A stretch of 64,000 nt of DNA from Endozoicomonas sp. 8E (lineage in GTDB: Bacteria > Pseudomonadota > Gammaproteobacteria > Pseudomonadales > Endozoicomonadaceae): assembly GCF_032883915.1 (NCBI RefSeq), contig NZ_CP120717.1:5410501-5474500 (forward strand), written 5' to 3'. This document shows, piece after piece, positions 17,735-26,064 of the stretch; positions within the stretch are counted from its first letter, which is position 1; each line of letters starts with the position of its first letter. Under the pieces are notes generated by a model. The model ran no database searches, was not told the origin of the DNA, and worked only from the letters and a program-made list of their open reading frames with translations. Made by a program: the position numbers and the translations under genes.

Positions 17735-18045
17735 GAGGGTGTCGCAAAACTCCAATAGCTCGTTCCCATGCTCTGAGGTCGTCATTCCCGCGAAGGCGGG
17801 AATCCAGCGCCAACGGTGGAGCTCTGCCTTCTCGGGGATGAAAAGGCCAGGGGGGCACCGGGCAGTAGGGTTCTGGTGGTGAGTCAGTGTGGATTCCCGC
17901 CTTCGCGGGAATGACGAGAATGAAGTCGGGAATGACGAGAATGAAGTCGGGAATGACGAGAATGAAGTCGGGAATGACGAGAATGAAGTCGGGAATGACG
18001 AGAGTCAACTCGTTCCCATGCTGGAGAGAGTTTTGCGACACCCTC
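17735..18045. repeat. Family-2 inverted-repeat element, copy A (with tandem expansion)
   Basis: 311 bases between GAGGGTGTCGCAAAACTC and its complement. Inside are paired core palindromes GTCATTCCCGCGAAGGCGGG, one near each side. ACGA occurs directly before and after, a likely 4-bp target duplication. Longer than other copies because of an internal 21-bp tandem array. Confidence 0.85.
17907..18011. repeat. 21-bp tandem repeat inside family-2 copy A
   Basis: Four perfect units beginning GGGAATGACGAGAATGAAGT at 17907, 17928, 17949 and 17970, followed by a degenerate fifth unit. Copy D holds two similar units and the other copies about one, so this is a local expansion. It is not CRISPR, as there are no spacers. 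Confidence 0.85.
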
Positions 18046-18133
18046 ACGAGAGCGGGTAAACCCCAATGCACAACGCCAAAGACTGCTGTACAATCCTCTG
18101 CCCATTTCATGTCCTAGAGGTCTGCAGATCAAA

Positions 18134-19447
18134 ATGACTGATTTCTCATCCCTTGGTTTGTGTGAACCTCTCCTTCAGGCAGTCACCGAACAGGGTTATA
18201 AAAAAGCCTCCCCGATTCAGGCCAAAGCGATTCCTATGGTTCTGACCGGTCGCGATGTCATGGCATCCGCCCAGACCGGAACCGGCAAAACAGCTGGCTT
18301 CACCCTGCCGCTCCTGCACCGCCTGGCAGAAATGCGGACGCTCAGGAATCACCCTGTTCGCGCCCTGATCCTGGTACCCACCCGAGAGCTGGCTATTCAG
18401 GTTGGCGAAAGTGTCGTTCGCTATGGTTCAAACCTCTCTCTTCGCTCAGCAGTCGCATACGGCGGTGTTGATATAGAGCCTCAGGTGGCAGCGCTTCAGG
18501 CTGGAGCGGATGTCCTGACGGCAACACCGGGGCGACTGCTGGATCTGATCCGAAAACAACATTTGAACCTGGAGCACCTGAAAATCCTGGTTCTGGATGA
18601 AGCCGACAGAATGTTGGATCTTGGTTTTAAAGCCGAGCTGGATCAGATTCTTGAGGCTCTGCCCGCTAAACGTCAGAATCTGCTTTTCTCTGCAACCTTC
18701 TCCAAAGAGATTAAGGCACTGGCCCATGAGTTCCAGCGTCATCCGGTCAAAATTGAAATAGAGAATCCAAACTCGGCTGCCAACACAGTCAAACAGTCGG
18801 TCTATCCTGTGGATCAGCAGGATAAACCGGAAATCCTCAGCTACATCATTGAAGGTGGCAAGTGGGAGCAAGTTCTGGTTTTCGTGCGCACCAAAAAAGC
18901 CGCCGAAAAAGTTGCAGACCTGCTCGCTGACGAAGGTATCAGCGCCACATCACTGCACAGTGACAAGAGCCAGCCTGTTCGCAGCAGAACGCTGGTTGAG
19001 TTTCAGGCGGGTGCTTACCGGGTTCTGGTAGCCACTGATGTTGCTTCCAGAGGGCTGGATATGGATCAGTTGCCACTGGTGGTAAACTACGACCTGCCTA
19101 AAGTGCCGCAGGATTATGTGCACCGTATTGGTCGAACCGGTCGTGCTGGCAGCCCGGGGCGAGCGATCTCCCTGATGAACCCGGAAGAGAAAAAACTGCT
19201 GGAAGCCATTCGCAAGCTCATTAAAAAGCCCCTTAACGTTGAGCCGGTGCCTTATTTTGAGGACGGTGTTAACGTTACTTTGAGTGACGAAACGTCTGTC
19301 AAAAAGCCTGGCAAGCCACGCTCAACGTCAGGTCATCCGGGTAAAAAGTCTGCTGGTAATAAAAAGAGGCCAACATTCAAATCACGCTCCGACAACACTC
19401 GAAAAAAACCTTCCCAGTCTGGCAGACCGGTCAAAGGTCGCAGATAA
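18134..19447 (+). CDS. rhlE: DEAD-box RNA helicase, RhlE-like
   Basis: 437 residues. Motifs in order: F-x-x-LGL start (FSSLGLCEPLL), Q motif SPIQAKAIP, motif I AQTGTGKTAGF (about 47-57), PTRELAIQ, TPGRLLDLI, motif II LDEADRMLDLGF (about 152-163), SATFSKEI, then VFVRTKKAAEK, SDKSQPVR, VATDVASRGLDMDQL and HRIGRTGRAGS. A basic Lys/Ser/Pro tail follows (about 385-437). RhlE-type helicases remodel rRNA and mRNA. A terminator follows at 19480. Confidence 0.9.
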   Translation: MTDFSSLGLCEPLLQAVTEQGYKKASPIQAKAIPMVLTGRDVMASAQTGTGKTAGFTLPLLHRLAEMRTLRNHPVRALILVPTRELAIQVGESVVRYGSNLSLRSAVAYGGVDIEPQVAALQAGADVLTATPGRLLDLIRKQHLNLEHLKILVLDEADRMLDLGFKAELDQILEALPAKRQNLLFSATFSKEIKALAHEFQRHPVKIEIENPNSAANTVKQSVYPVDQQDKPEILSYIIEGGKWEQVLVFVRTKKAAEKVADLLADEGISATSLHSDKSQPVRSRTLVEFQAGAYRVLVATDVASRGLDMDQLPLVVNYDLPKVPQDYVHRIGRTGRAGSPGRAISLMNPEEKKLLEAIRKLIKKPLNVEPVPYFEDGVNVTLSDETSVKKPGKPRSTSGHPGKKSAGNKKRPTFKSRSDNTRKKPSQSGRPVKGRR

Positions 19448-19479
19448 TCAGGAAAACCGGCTCCATTGAGCCTTGTGAT

Positions 19480-19503
19480 AGCCCCGGTTCATAAGGGGCT
19501 TTT
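19480..19503 (+). terminator. Rho-independent terminator after rhlE
   Basis: AGCCCC (19480-19485) pairs with GGGGCT (19495-19500), followed by TTT. It sits 33 bases after the rhlE stop. Confidence 0.65.
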
Positions 19504-19536
19504 CTACCGCCACAGCCCCAGTCACAGGTTATCGCT

Positions 19537-19938
19537 ATGGAAGATGTCATTGATGAACTCCGGGAAGGTGCCGTCGAGGTACCCACACCACTGGAGCTTC
19601 CTGACGAAGATGAGATTATCGAAGCTGAAGAGCAGCTGCTGATTCCGATTCCTTCCGACTTCCGGGAGTTTCTGCTGCAAGTCAGTGACGTTGTTTACGG
19701 CTCCATGGAACCCGTTACCATTAAAGACCCTTACTCTCACACTTACCTGCCTGAAGTTGCGGCCATCGCCTGGGACCAGGGAGTACCCAGAGATCTACTG
19801 CCGCTCTGTGAGCATAATGGCAACTTTTATTGCGTGTCTGCGGAGGGTGAAGTAGGCCTTTGGACAGAAGGCGACCTCTCGGAAGTCACCTGGCCTTCGG
19901 TCTGGCACTGGGCTAAAGATGTCTGGTTGAAGAGCTAG
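19537..19938 (+). CDS. SMI1/KNR4 (SUKH) family protein
   Basis: 133 residues. The SUKH pattern is visible: IIEAEEQLLIPIPSDFREFLLQVSD (about 27-51, in two motifs), then LPLCEHNGNFYCVSAEGEVGLW (about 89-110) and SVWHWAKDVW. In bacteria SUKH proteins are often immunity proteins of contact-dependent toxins, but many occur alone as here. No toxin gene is adjacent. The protein is acidic and presumably cytoplasmic. The family is confident and the role unknown. Confidence 0.75.
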   Translation: MEDVIDELREGAVEVPTPLELPDEDEIIEAEEQLLIPIPSDFREFLLQVSDVVYGSMEPVTIKDPYSHTYLPEVAAIAWDQGVPRDLLPLCEHNGNFYCVSAEGEVGLWTEGDLSEVTWPSVWHWAKDVWLKS

Positions 19939-20140
19939 CCCAGCCTGTCTATCCGTTTAAAAAACAAGACAGACCGATAGAGATCGCCTACGAGTATTAG
20001 CTGTACTGGCAGCCAGTGCTTGCTCTTTGCTATGCTTACGGCCGGTCTGATTCCTGACCAGAAAGTTAGCCTTCTATCGCCTGAAGGAGGCTATGAGACA
20101 CTGCACCGGATTTACGCTCCGGCCAGCAATAGGACCCTTT

Positions 20141-21130
20141 ATGTCAATCGTCGTTTGTGCACTCTATAAATTTGTCAACCTGGATAACTTTGAATCCATT
20201 AAGCCTGAGCTTCTGAAAGTCATGGAGGACCATGGCGTTCATGGCACTCTGCTACTTGCCCGGGAAGGTATTAATGGCACCGTTGCCGGTACCCGAAATG
20301 CCATAGACCAGCTCCTGGTCTGGCTGAAAAGCGACCCCCGTCTCGCTGAACTTGAGTATAAGTTATCTTACACTGAAGCGATGCCTTTCAAACGCACCAA
20401 AGTCAAACTCAAGAAAGAGATCGTCACCATGGGTGTGGAAGGTATTGACCCCAACCATGTGGTCGGGACTTATGTCGATGCCAAGTCATGGAACGATTTG
20501 ATCAATGACCCGGAGGTTCTGGTAGTCGATACACGCAACGATTATGAAGTCCAGGTAGGCACCTTCAAAAATGCGATCAATCCCAACACCGAAACCTTCA
20601 GGGAGTTTCCTCAGTACGTCAGGGATCACCTCAACCCCGGGCAACACAAGAAAGTTGCCATGTTCTGCACCGGTGGCATTCGCTGCGAAAAGTCGACGGC
20701 CTATCTGAAAGAACAGGGTTTCGAAGAGGTCTACCACCTGAAAGGCGGGATTCTCAAATACCTTGAAGAAATACCTCAGGAAGAATCCACCTGGGAAGGC
20801 GAATGCTTTGTTTTTGATGATCGCGTCACCGTCAATCATCAGCTTGAAAAAGGTCAGTACGATCAATGCAACGCTTGTCGTCTTCCTATAACCGTGCAAG
20901 ATCAGCTCAGCGAACACTTCGAACAGGGCGTCAGTTGCCCTCACTGCTATGACAGGCACACACCCGATCAGAAGCAACGTTTCCGTGAACGTGAACACCA
21001 GATTCAGCTGGCAAGACGACGCGGAGAAGCTCACCTCGGAGGTGAAGTCGGCAATACGGTTTTGAATCGAAGAAAAGCCAAACAGGCTTTTCGTGAACGG
21101 CAACGAACTCTGACAGCCGGAAAGCAATAA
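20141..21130 (+). CDS. trhO: tRNA uridine hydroxylase TrhO (YceA), rhodanese-domain
   Basis: 329 residues from ATG 20141, where family similarity begins ([19 protein letters not shown]) and AGGA lies 6 bases upstream; a 16-residue extension to 20093 is rejected. N-terminal acylphosphatase-like region with [14 protein letters not shown], then a rhodanese domain with the active Cys in [18 protein letters not shown]-terminal zinc-like cluster (CNACRLPI ... CPHCYD) follows, with a basic tail. TrhO makes 5-hydroxyuridine at position 34 of some tRNAs, on the cmo5U/mo5U route. Confidence 0.92.
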   Translation: MSIVVCALYKFVNLDNFESIKPELLKVMEDHGVHGTLLLAREGINGTVAGTRNAIDQLLVWLKSDPRLAELEYKLSYTEAMPFKRTKVKLKKEIVTMGVEGIDPNHVVGTYVDAKSWNDLINDPEVLVVDTRNDYEVQVGTFKNAINPNTETFREFPQYVRDHLNPGQHKKVAMFCTGGIRCEKSTAYLKEQGFEEVYHLKGGILKYLEEIPQEESTWEGECFVFDDRVTVNHQLEKGQYDQCNACRLPITVQDQLSEHFEQGVSCPHCYDRHTPDQKQRFREREHQIQLARRRGEAHLGGEVGNTVLNRRKAKQAFRERQRTLTAGKQ

Positions 21131-21489
21131 GTACTCAGCCATACGGAATCGAATATTTCTGGCTTATTGGGCAGGTGCTCTGCAAGGCGCAACGACGGGA
21201 ACATAGCAAGCTATGTGACCAGAGTTGCAACGCAGCACGACTGCATGGATGCAGGAGCTAGCAGCCTGTCGGACTTAAGCGTACGTAGCGAGGATTGCAA
21301 GAAATTGAGGATAAAAATCTCTGTTTCTGAGGAGAATAGCGAGCTATTTGACGAAGAAACAGGGATTTTTAGACCAATTTATTGCAACCGCACGACTGCA
21401 TGGATGCAGGAGCTAGAGCAACGCAGGAGCGGTTGCCGCGAGTGCCTGAACAATGAGTCAGAAAATATGATTTCGTATGGTTGAGTACT
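21130..21489. repeat. Chimeric inverted-repeat element carrying a partial family-1 copy
   Basis: AGTACT stands at both ends. About 42 bases of the left end (TACTCAGCCATACGGAATC...) pair imperfectly with the right end (...GATTTCGTATGGTTGAGTA). These termini differ from family 1, yet the centre contains a right-truncated family-1 copy (21258-21441). A perfect 27-bp direct repeat, at 21235-21261 and 21390-21416, suggests recombination between elements. Confidence 0.7.
21258..21441 (+). repeat. Family-1 element, truncated copy 1c
   Basis: It starts with CTAGCAGCCTGTCGGACTTA like the complete copies and follows them to GTTGCCGCG, then loses the last ~30 bases including the right terminal repeat. 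Confidence 0.8.
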
Positions 21490-21527
21490 TAATATCAATC
21501 GAACTTTCTAACTCCCTATTGCGCTGT

Positions 21528-21598
21528 AGATTTGAGCCTTAATCCTGCCTTGGTGATCGTCGCCATAGCTAAGCCGCCTTGTCTTAAGGCTCAAATCT
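21528..21598. repeat. Perfect 15-bp inverted repeat with 41-bp spacer
   Basis: AGATTTGAGCCTTAA (21528-21542) and its exact complement (21584-21598). It is not followed by a T run, so it looks more like the termini of a small element than a terminator. No other copy was seen in the window. Confidence 0.6.
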
Positions 21599-21607
21599 CC
21601 GTGCTCA

Positions 21608-21679
21608 TAAGAAATACCAGCCATCTCCCAACAACATCACAACCAGAATGGCCCATCGATCTGCATCATGCCCCTGCGT
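21608..21679 (-). pseudogene. Fragment duplicated from the YdjM-like gene
   Basis: About 72 bases match 23668-23739, the 3' part of the YdjM-like gene, with roughly eight to ten differences and the same orientation. With the intact gene it brackets the zinc-finger gene in direct repeat. Confidence 0.75.
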
Positions 21680-21765
21680 TAAGGTATGCTCAACGGCCCT
21701 TTTAAAAACACACTTATTTTCTTGATCTATCCTTCCTATCTGTAAACCAGAGCAAGGATAGAATT

Positions 21766-23505
21766 ATTAAATACTTACTCTTAACAGCACTGCTATTACT
21801 GTCGTTGTCTGTCGTCTTTCAGGCCGAGCCGTCGGGAAGAGATTTTCTTGGAGTCACCAGCCACTCCGGGGGCTCTTTCACCAGCCCGCTGAACACTGAT
21901 TATGACGGCGGTAACGGAGGCCCTCAACAACACCTGCATACTTTGGATTTAAACTGTTATACCTCTCCCTGCCATGGCGTTTGTCAACTGCAACCATCAC
22001 CCGACAGCACCGAGCCAGCGCAATGGCTGCTGAATTTTGAAGAGAGTTGGACAGACCAGACAGAAGCAACACACGAACAAGGCTCATACTCCCATTTAGC
22101 CGATGACGACTGCTTTATTTGTATGGGTCATCTTGACTCTCCAGAGACCTTACTCCCCCAACACAATGAGCCTTTCGAAACACTGGCCGATCCGGGCATT
22201 CAGCCCCAAGGTGCTTCTGGCCTGTCTAACACCGCTAATGGTTTTGCTGTCATTAATGACTCGTTCACTGTCCCAAGTCCCCCCGAAGCGATCGAGATTT
22301 CCATTGCACTTACCCAGAGAAGCAGATTACAAGCCCGGAAAGACGACAAAACCAGACAAAAAACCTGCGACGCAACCCTGGTCGGAGCGGATGGCCAACA
22401 GCGGCCATGTGGGATGGTCGGCAAGAATTCCCGAACGCTGGGGAATCACAAACAATCGCATCGAAAACGCAAGTATGATGTTGTGGACCAGAACGATGAC
22501 CGACATTCTCAAGAAGGTAAAGTGGCTAAGACCCTGCCCAACGCGAAAGCCCTGTCGAATCACAAAAGGAAAGATCACATCGAAGCTCAAACCTGTCCTG
22601 AGTGCCAGAAGAGCCTGTCAAACGCGAAGGCCCTGTTGAGTCACAAAAGGCAATATCATACTGGAGAGAAAACCTGTTCTGAATGCCTAAAGACCTTGCG
22701 CAACGCTCAAGCCCTGTGGGATCACAGAAAAAAAAATCACAGCGGAGTGAAAACCTGCCCCAAGTGCCAAAAGACCCTGCCAAACGCGAAAGCCCTGTCG
22801 GTTCACAAAAGAAAAGATCACACCGGAGTGCAAACCTGCCCTCAGTGCCAGAGGACCCTGCCAAACGCTCAATCCCTCTCGGATCACAAAAATCACTATC
22901 ACACCGGAGTGCAAACCTGCCCTCAGTGTCAGAAGACCCTGCCAAACACGAGAGCCCTGTCGGATCACAAAAGAAAAGATCACACCGGAGTGCAAACCTG
23001 CCCTGAGTGCCAGAAGACCCTGCCAAACGCGAGAGCCCTGTCGGATCATAAAAGAAAAGATCACAGCGGAGTGCGAACCTGCCCTGAGTGCCAGAAGCCC
23101 CTGCGAAACGCTCAAGCCCTGTTGGATCACAAAAGAAAAGATCACAGCGGAGTGCAACCCTGCCCTGAATGCCAGAAGACCCTGCCAAATGCTCAAGCCC
23201 TGTCGCATCACAAAAGGCAATGTCATACTGGAGTGCAAACCTGCCCTAAGTGCCAGAAGACGCTACCAAATGCAAAAGCCCTGTCGAATCACAAAAGGCG
23301 TTATCACACCGGAGTGCAAACCTGCCCCAAGTGCCAGAAGACCCTGCCAAGCGCTCAAGCCCTGTGGGTTCACAAAAGCAAAGATCACACCGGAGTGCAA
23401 ACTTGCCCTGAGTGCCAGAAGATCCTGCCAAACGCGAAAGCCCTGACGGATCACAAAAGTCAACATCGGAAACGAAAGCTTGATGACTCAAAATCAAGTG
23501 ATTGA
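21766..23505 (+). CDS. Tandem C2H2 zinc-finger protein with probable Sec signal peptide
   Basis: An array of 27-residue (81-bp) units with the pattern C-x2-C-x12-H-x4-H occupies the C-terminal two thirds. I count eleven complete fingers between about 22590 and 23465, preceded by two degenerate ones lacking cysteines. Linkers are HTGVQT or HSGVQT; one is HTGEKT, close to the eukaryotic TGEKP linker. Basic patches HRKRK lie before and after the array. The first standard start is TTG 21805, but the frame stays open upstream. From ATT 21766 (AAGGA 7 bases before) it encodes MKYLLL followed by a long Leu-rich helix ending VVFQA, an excellent signal peptide. No bacterial family is recognised. Confidence 0.8.
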   Translation: MKYLLLTALLLLSLSVVFQAEPSGRDFLGVTSHSGGSFTSPLNTDYDGGNGGPQQHLHTLDLNCYTSPCHGVCQLQPSPDSTEPAQWLLNFEESWTDQTEATHEQGSYSHLADDDCFICMGHLDSPETLLPQHNEPFETLADPGIQPQGASGLSNTANGFAVINDSFTVPSPPEAIEISIALTQRSRLQARKDDKTRQKTCDATLVGADGQQRPCGMVGKNSRTLGNHKQSHRKRKYDVVDQNDDRHSQEGKVAKTLPNAKALSNHKRKDHIEAQTCPECQKSLSNAKALLSHKRQYHTGEKTCSECLKTLRNAQALWDHRKKNHSGVKTCPKCQKTLPNAKALSVHKRKDHTGVQTCPQCQRTLPNAQSLSDHKNHYHTGVQTCPQCQKTLPNTRALSDHKRKDHTGVQTCPECQKTLPNARALSDHKRKDHSGVRTCPECQKPLRNAQALLDHKRKDHSGVQPCPECQKTLPNAQALSHHKRQCHTGVQTCPKCQKTLPNAKALSNHKRRYHTGVQTCPKCQKTLPSAQALWVHKSKDHTGVQTCPECQKILPNAKALTDHKSQHRKRKLDDSKSSD

Positions 23506-23550
23506 TTTATGCTTGTCATTGGCTCACCTGAGAGGCGAAGTTAGCTACCT

Positions 23551-24165
23551 TCAAGAAAAATATCGAATCACTATCTCAACATTGAGCTGGCCCTTATTAT
23601 ACTGGTGCACCAGCAACATACAGAAGGCCAGTGTTATCAACGGAAGAAGCCGCTTTTTCTCCTCACTTAAGAAATACCAGCCACCTCCCAACAGCATCAC
23701 AACCAGAATGGCCCATCGGCCAGCCTCATGCTCCTGCGCCATGGTGTGGAACAGCACCACAAAACAACCCACAATATTGAACAAAATCCAGAGTGGCGAG
23801 AGCATCCCGATACTGCCCAGTATTGGAAACTTGATCAACGCTCCGCCTGTCCATGTTTTAGGCTGTATGTCGGATGACAAATGCAGCGCAATCCCCATCG
23901 CCAGACCACCTGCAACGAAGGGTAGATCAAACATCAAGGGCAATATCGCCAGAAGGCACGAATGAGTCATTCCTGAACGGTGACTCAGCCCCGGTAAAGC
24001 CAGATCAATATCCGGTAATCGAATGCCGGCAATCAGCCCACTCAGAAACAGCAATGCCGATTCAAATCGGATGATTGCCTGAAAATAGTCGGGAAAATAA
24101 TGCCGCCCCGCCAGAACAGAAGCCGCCAGCAGACAACCCGCTAACGGAGAAGTGATGTGTCGCAT
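23551..24165 (-). CDS. YdjM-like (DUF457) inner-membrane metal-dependent hydrolase
   Basis: 204 residues with about five hydrophobic segments. The family metal-site pattern is clear: LPDIDLALPGLSHRSGMTHS (about 50-69) and ALHLSSDI (about 92-99). This matches membrane-bound hydrolases of the LexA-regulated YdjM type. The E. coli homologue is SOS-induced, but its reaction is not established. A 72-base piece of this gene is duplicated at 21608, on the other side of the zinc-finger gene. Confidence 0.85.
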   Translation of the reverse strand: MRHITSPLAGCLLAASVLAGRHYFPDYFQAIIRFESALLFLSGLIAGIRLPDIDLALPGLSHRSGMTHSCLLAILPLMFDLPFVAGGLAMGIALHLSSDIQPKTWTGGALIKFPILGSIGMLSPLWILFNIVGCFVVLFHTMAQEHEAGRWAILVVMLLGGGWYFLSEEKKRLLPLITLAFCMLLVHQYNKGQLNVEIVIRYFS

Positions 24166-24206
24166 ACAACCGGAACAACAAAAGATATGAGGGTGAATCC
24201 AGTCTA

Positions 24207-25432
24207 GTACATCACTCCGATTTGATCGTCGGGTAAAGCTTCTTGAGTTTTACCCGAGCATCCTCGGTCGTAAATCGCCATTCCATTTTGCTTTCTACAC
24301 CATTACGCTGGGACTCCCACGCTTCAATCTCTGATTTCAGTGCGGCCTGATCGGGTATGCGTCTACTTAAACACTGACGACTGAGAATACTCAATTCAAT
24401 CTCTGCCATGTTGAGCCAGCTTCCATGCTTGGGTGTATAGATGATTTCCAACTTACTGGCCAACCGATGAGCCTCTCCTGGTTCAAAGGCTTTATAAAGA
24501 GATGCAGGTGTATGTGTGTTCAGGTTATCCATGACAAGACGGATGACATCAGCTTTTGGGAAGTGAACATCAACCAGCTGTTTGATCTGGTGAGCCCAGT
24601 CGCAGGCAGTTCGGCTATCAGTCACCTCGATATGTCGCCAACCTTCCAGTGGCGCAAAAAACATGAAGAGAGAACTCACACCATTGCGCTCATACTCATT
24701 GTCATATTTTAGGGGTTGGCCAGGCTTCATAGGGAGTGGAGTCCTGACCTCCAAAGTATGCTGCTTACTGCTCTCATCCATACAGATCAGTGGTCGATTC
24801 GGATCATGTGGTTGTTGATAAACATCCAAAACACGTTCCATAGCGCAAACAAATTCTGCGTTTGCTTTTTTTGGAATACACCACTCCTTTTTCTGCCAAG
24901 GCTTCAACTCGTTTTTTTTAACTCTCGGCCAATGGTTTGATGCGAGATGGAATTGACATGCTCCAACTCAACCATACGGTCAGCGAGAAGCTGTAGCGTC
25001 CAGCGGCTATGACCTTCTGGTGGTGTTGAGCAAGCCAGAGCTGTCAATGCCGCCTGCTGCTCCCCCCTGGAGTTTTCTTGGGCGGGCAATGCCATTGAAC
25101 TTGCTATTAACAGCAATATCCAGCCCTTCAAGTACACAGCGTTTGCGTGTTCTCTGAACCGTTTTCGTTGAAACACCACAGGTTTGGCTGGTCTGGAGCT
25201 CCGTCAGTTTTGGCCCGTTTTCATCGAGACACAGGAGGATCTGGGCATGAATACGTTTATGCTTGGCCACCTTGGTCTGGTGAATGAGGTCTTTTAATTG
25301 CTGCTGTTCGTCTATGGACAGGCGGATACGGTATTGAGCTGGCATAGGTCACCCTGATCTGAATCAGGGAGAAGAATGCCAGAATGGAAAATTCCGGCAT
25401 TGCTGCAGGACAAAGAAACTGGAGTTATGTAC
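24207..25432 (-). mobile_element. IS630-family insertion sequence, degenerate
   Basis: 1226 bases flanked by TA on both sides, the IS630 target. Ends match as imperfect inverted repeats: GTACATCACTCCGATTT on the left and GTACATAACTCCAGTTT on the complementary right end. Contains one transposase reading frame broken at two homopolymers. Confidence 0.85.
24212..25345 (-). pseudogene. IS630-family transposase, broken by two frame changes
   Basis: Three consecutive frames together make one transposase. The N-terminal helix-turn-helix part (from 25345: MPAQYRIRLSIDEQQQLKD ... CGVSTKTVQRTRKR) runs to a G6 run near 25066-25071, where one extra G shifts the frame. The middle part (GEQQAALTALACSTPPEGHS ... 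GRELKK) runs to an A8 run at 24912-24919. The C-terminal catalytic part (ending 24212) carries CMDES, LVMDNLNTH and HGSWLNMAEIE, the DDE residues. The A8 site could be programmed -1 frameshifting; the G6 change looks like a true mutation. Probably inactive. Confidence 0.85.
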
Positions 25433-25460
25433 TAGTACATGATTTCGATGAGTCTCATGA

Positions 25461-25919
25461 TCAACCCAATGGCAGGTAAGTGGTATTTTTCAGCTTCTCC
25501 ATAGCAAAGGAAGAGGTCACTTCGCTGAGTCCGGACACACTGTTTACCAGTCGCTTATAGAATACATCAAAGGCTGCCATATCCCTGACCAGCACTTTCA
25601 TCATGTAGTCGAACTCTCCTGCCATCCGGAAGAACTCAATCACTTCAGCAAAATCACTAACTTCCGAGACAAAAGCCTCATACCATTCATTGCTGTGATT
25701 TTGGGTTTTGATATTCACAAAAGCAGTGAGGTGTAAACCCAGCTTTTCACTGTCCAGCAGGGCTACCCGCTGAGTGATATAGCCCTCTTCTTCCAACCTT
25801 TTTAACCGCTTCCAGCAGGGTGAGACGGTTAACCCTACCTTGTCGGCAATATCAGCCACTGGAATGGATGCATCCCGCTGAAGGCAGTCAAGAATCAGTT
25901 TATCCTTTTTATCAAGCAT
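25461..25919 (-). CDS. Lrp/AsnC-family transcriptional regulator
   Basis: 152 residues. N-terminal winged helix (about 1-60): [47 protein letters not shown] in adjacent helices, the classical AsnC signature. C-terminal RAM ligand domain (about 65-150) with [26 protein letters not shown]. It is transcribed divergently from an EamA transporter gene across about 145 AT-rich bases, so it probably regulates that exporter in response to an amino acid. This Lrp-EamA arrangement is common. Confidence 0.93.
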   Translation of the reverse strand: MLDKKDKLILDCLQRDASIPVADIADKVGLTVSPCWKRLKRLEEEGYITQRVALLDSEKLGLHLTAFVNIKTQNHSNEWYEAFVSEVSDFAEVIEFFRMAGEFDYMMKVLVRDMAAFDVFYKRLVNSVSGLSEVTSSFAMEKLKNTTYLPLG

Positions 25920-26064
25920 AATAGAGAATTATTTTTCCCAAAACTTTTTAAATCATGACAACTTTGACAACATTTTTCCAGCTCTGTCATTTAAACTTTT
26001 CATCATAGGTAATAATTAGCAAAAACTGTTTTCCAGCCATTGAACGTATTACGAGGATGTTGGC

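Noticed and set aside
17907-18011. 21-bp repeats as a CRISPR array
   Set aside because: Direct head-to-tail units without unique spacers.
22526-23238. Long minus-strand and second-frame repetitive frames over the zinc-finger array
   Set aside because: The 81-bp period keeps other frames open by chance; only the forward frame has the conserved Cys and His spacing.
22590-23465. 81-bp tandem units as a possible CRISPR or satellite
   Set aside because: Units are contiguous with no spacers and encode perfect zinc-finger patterns.
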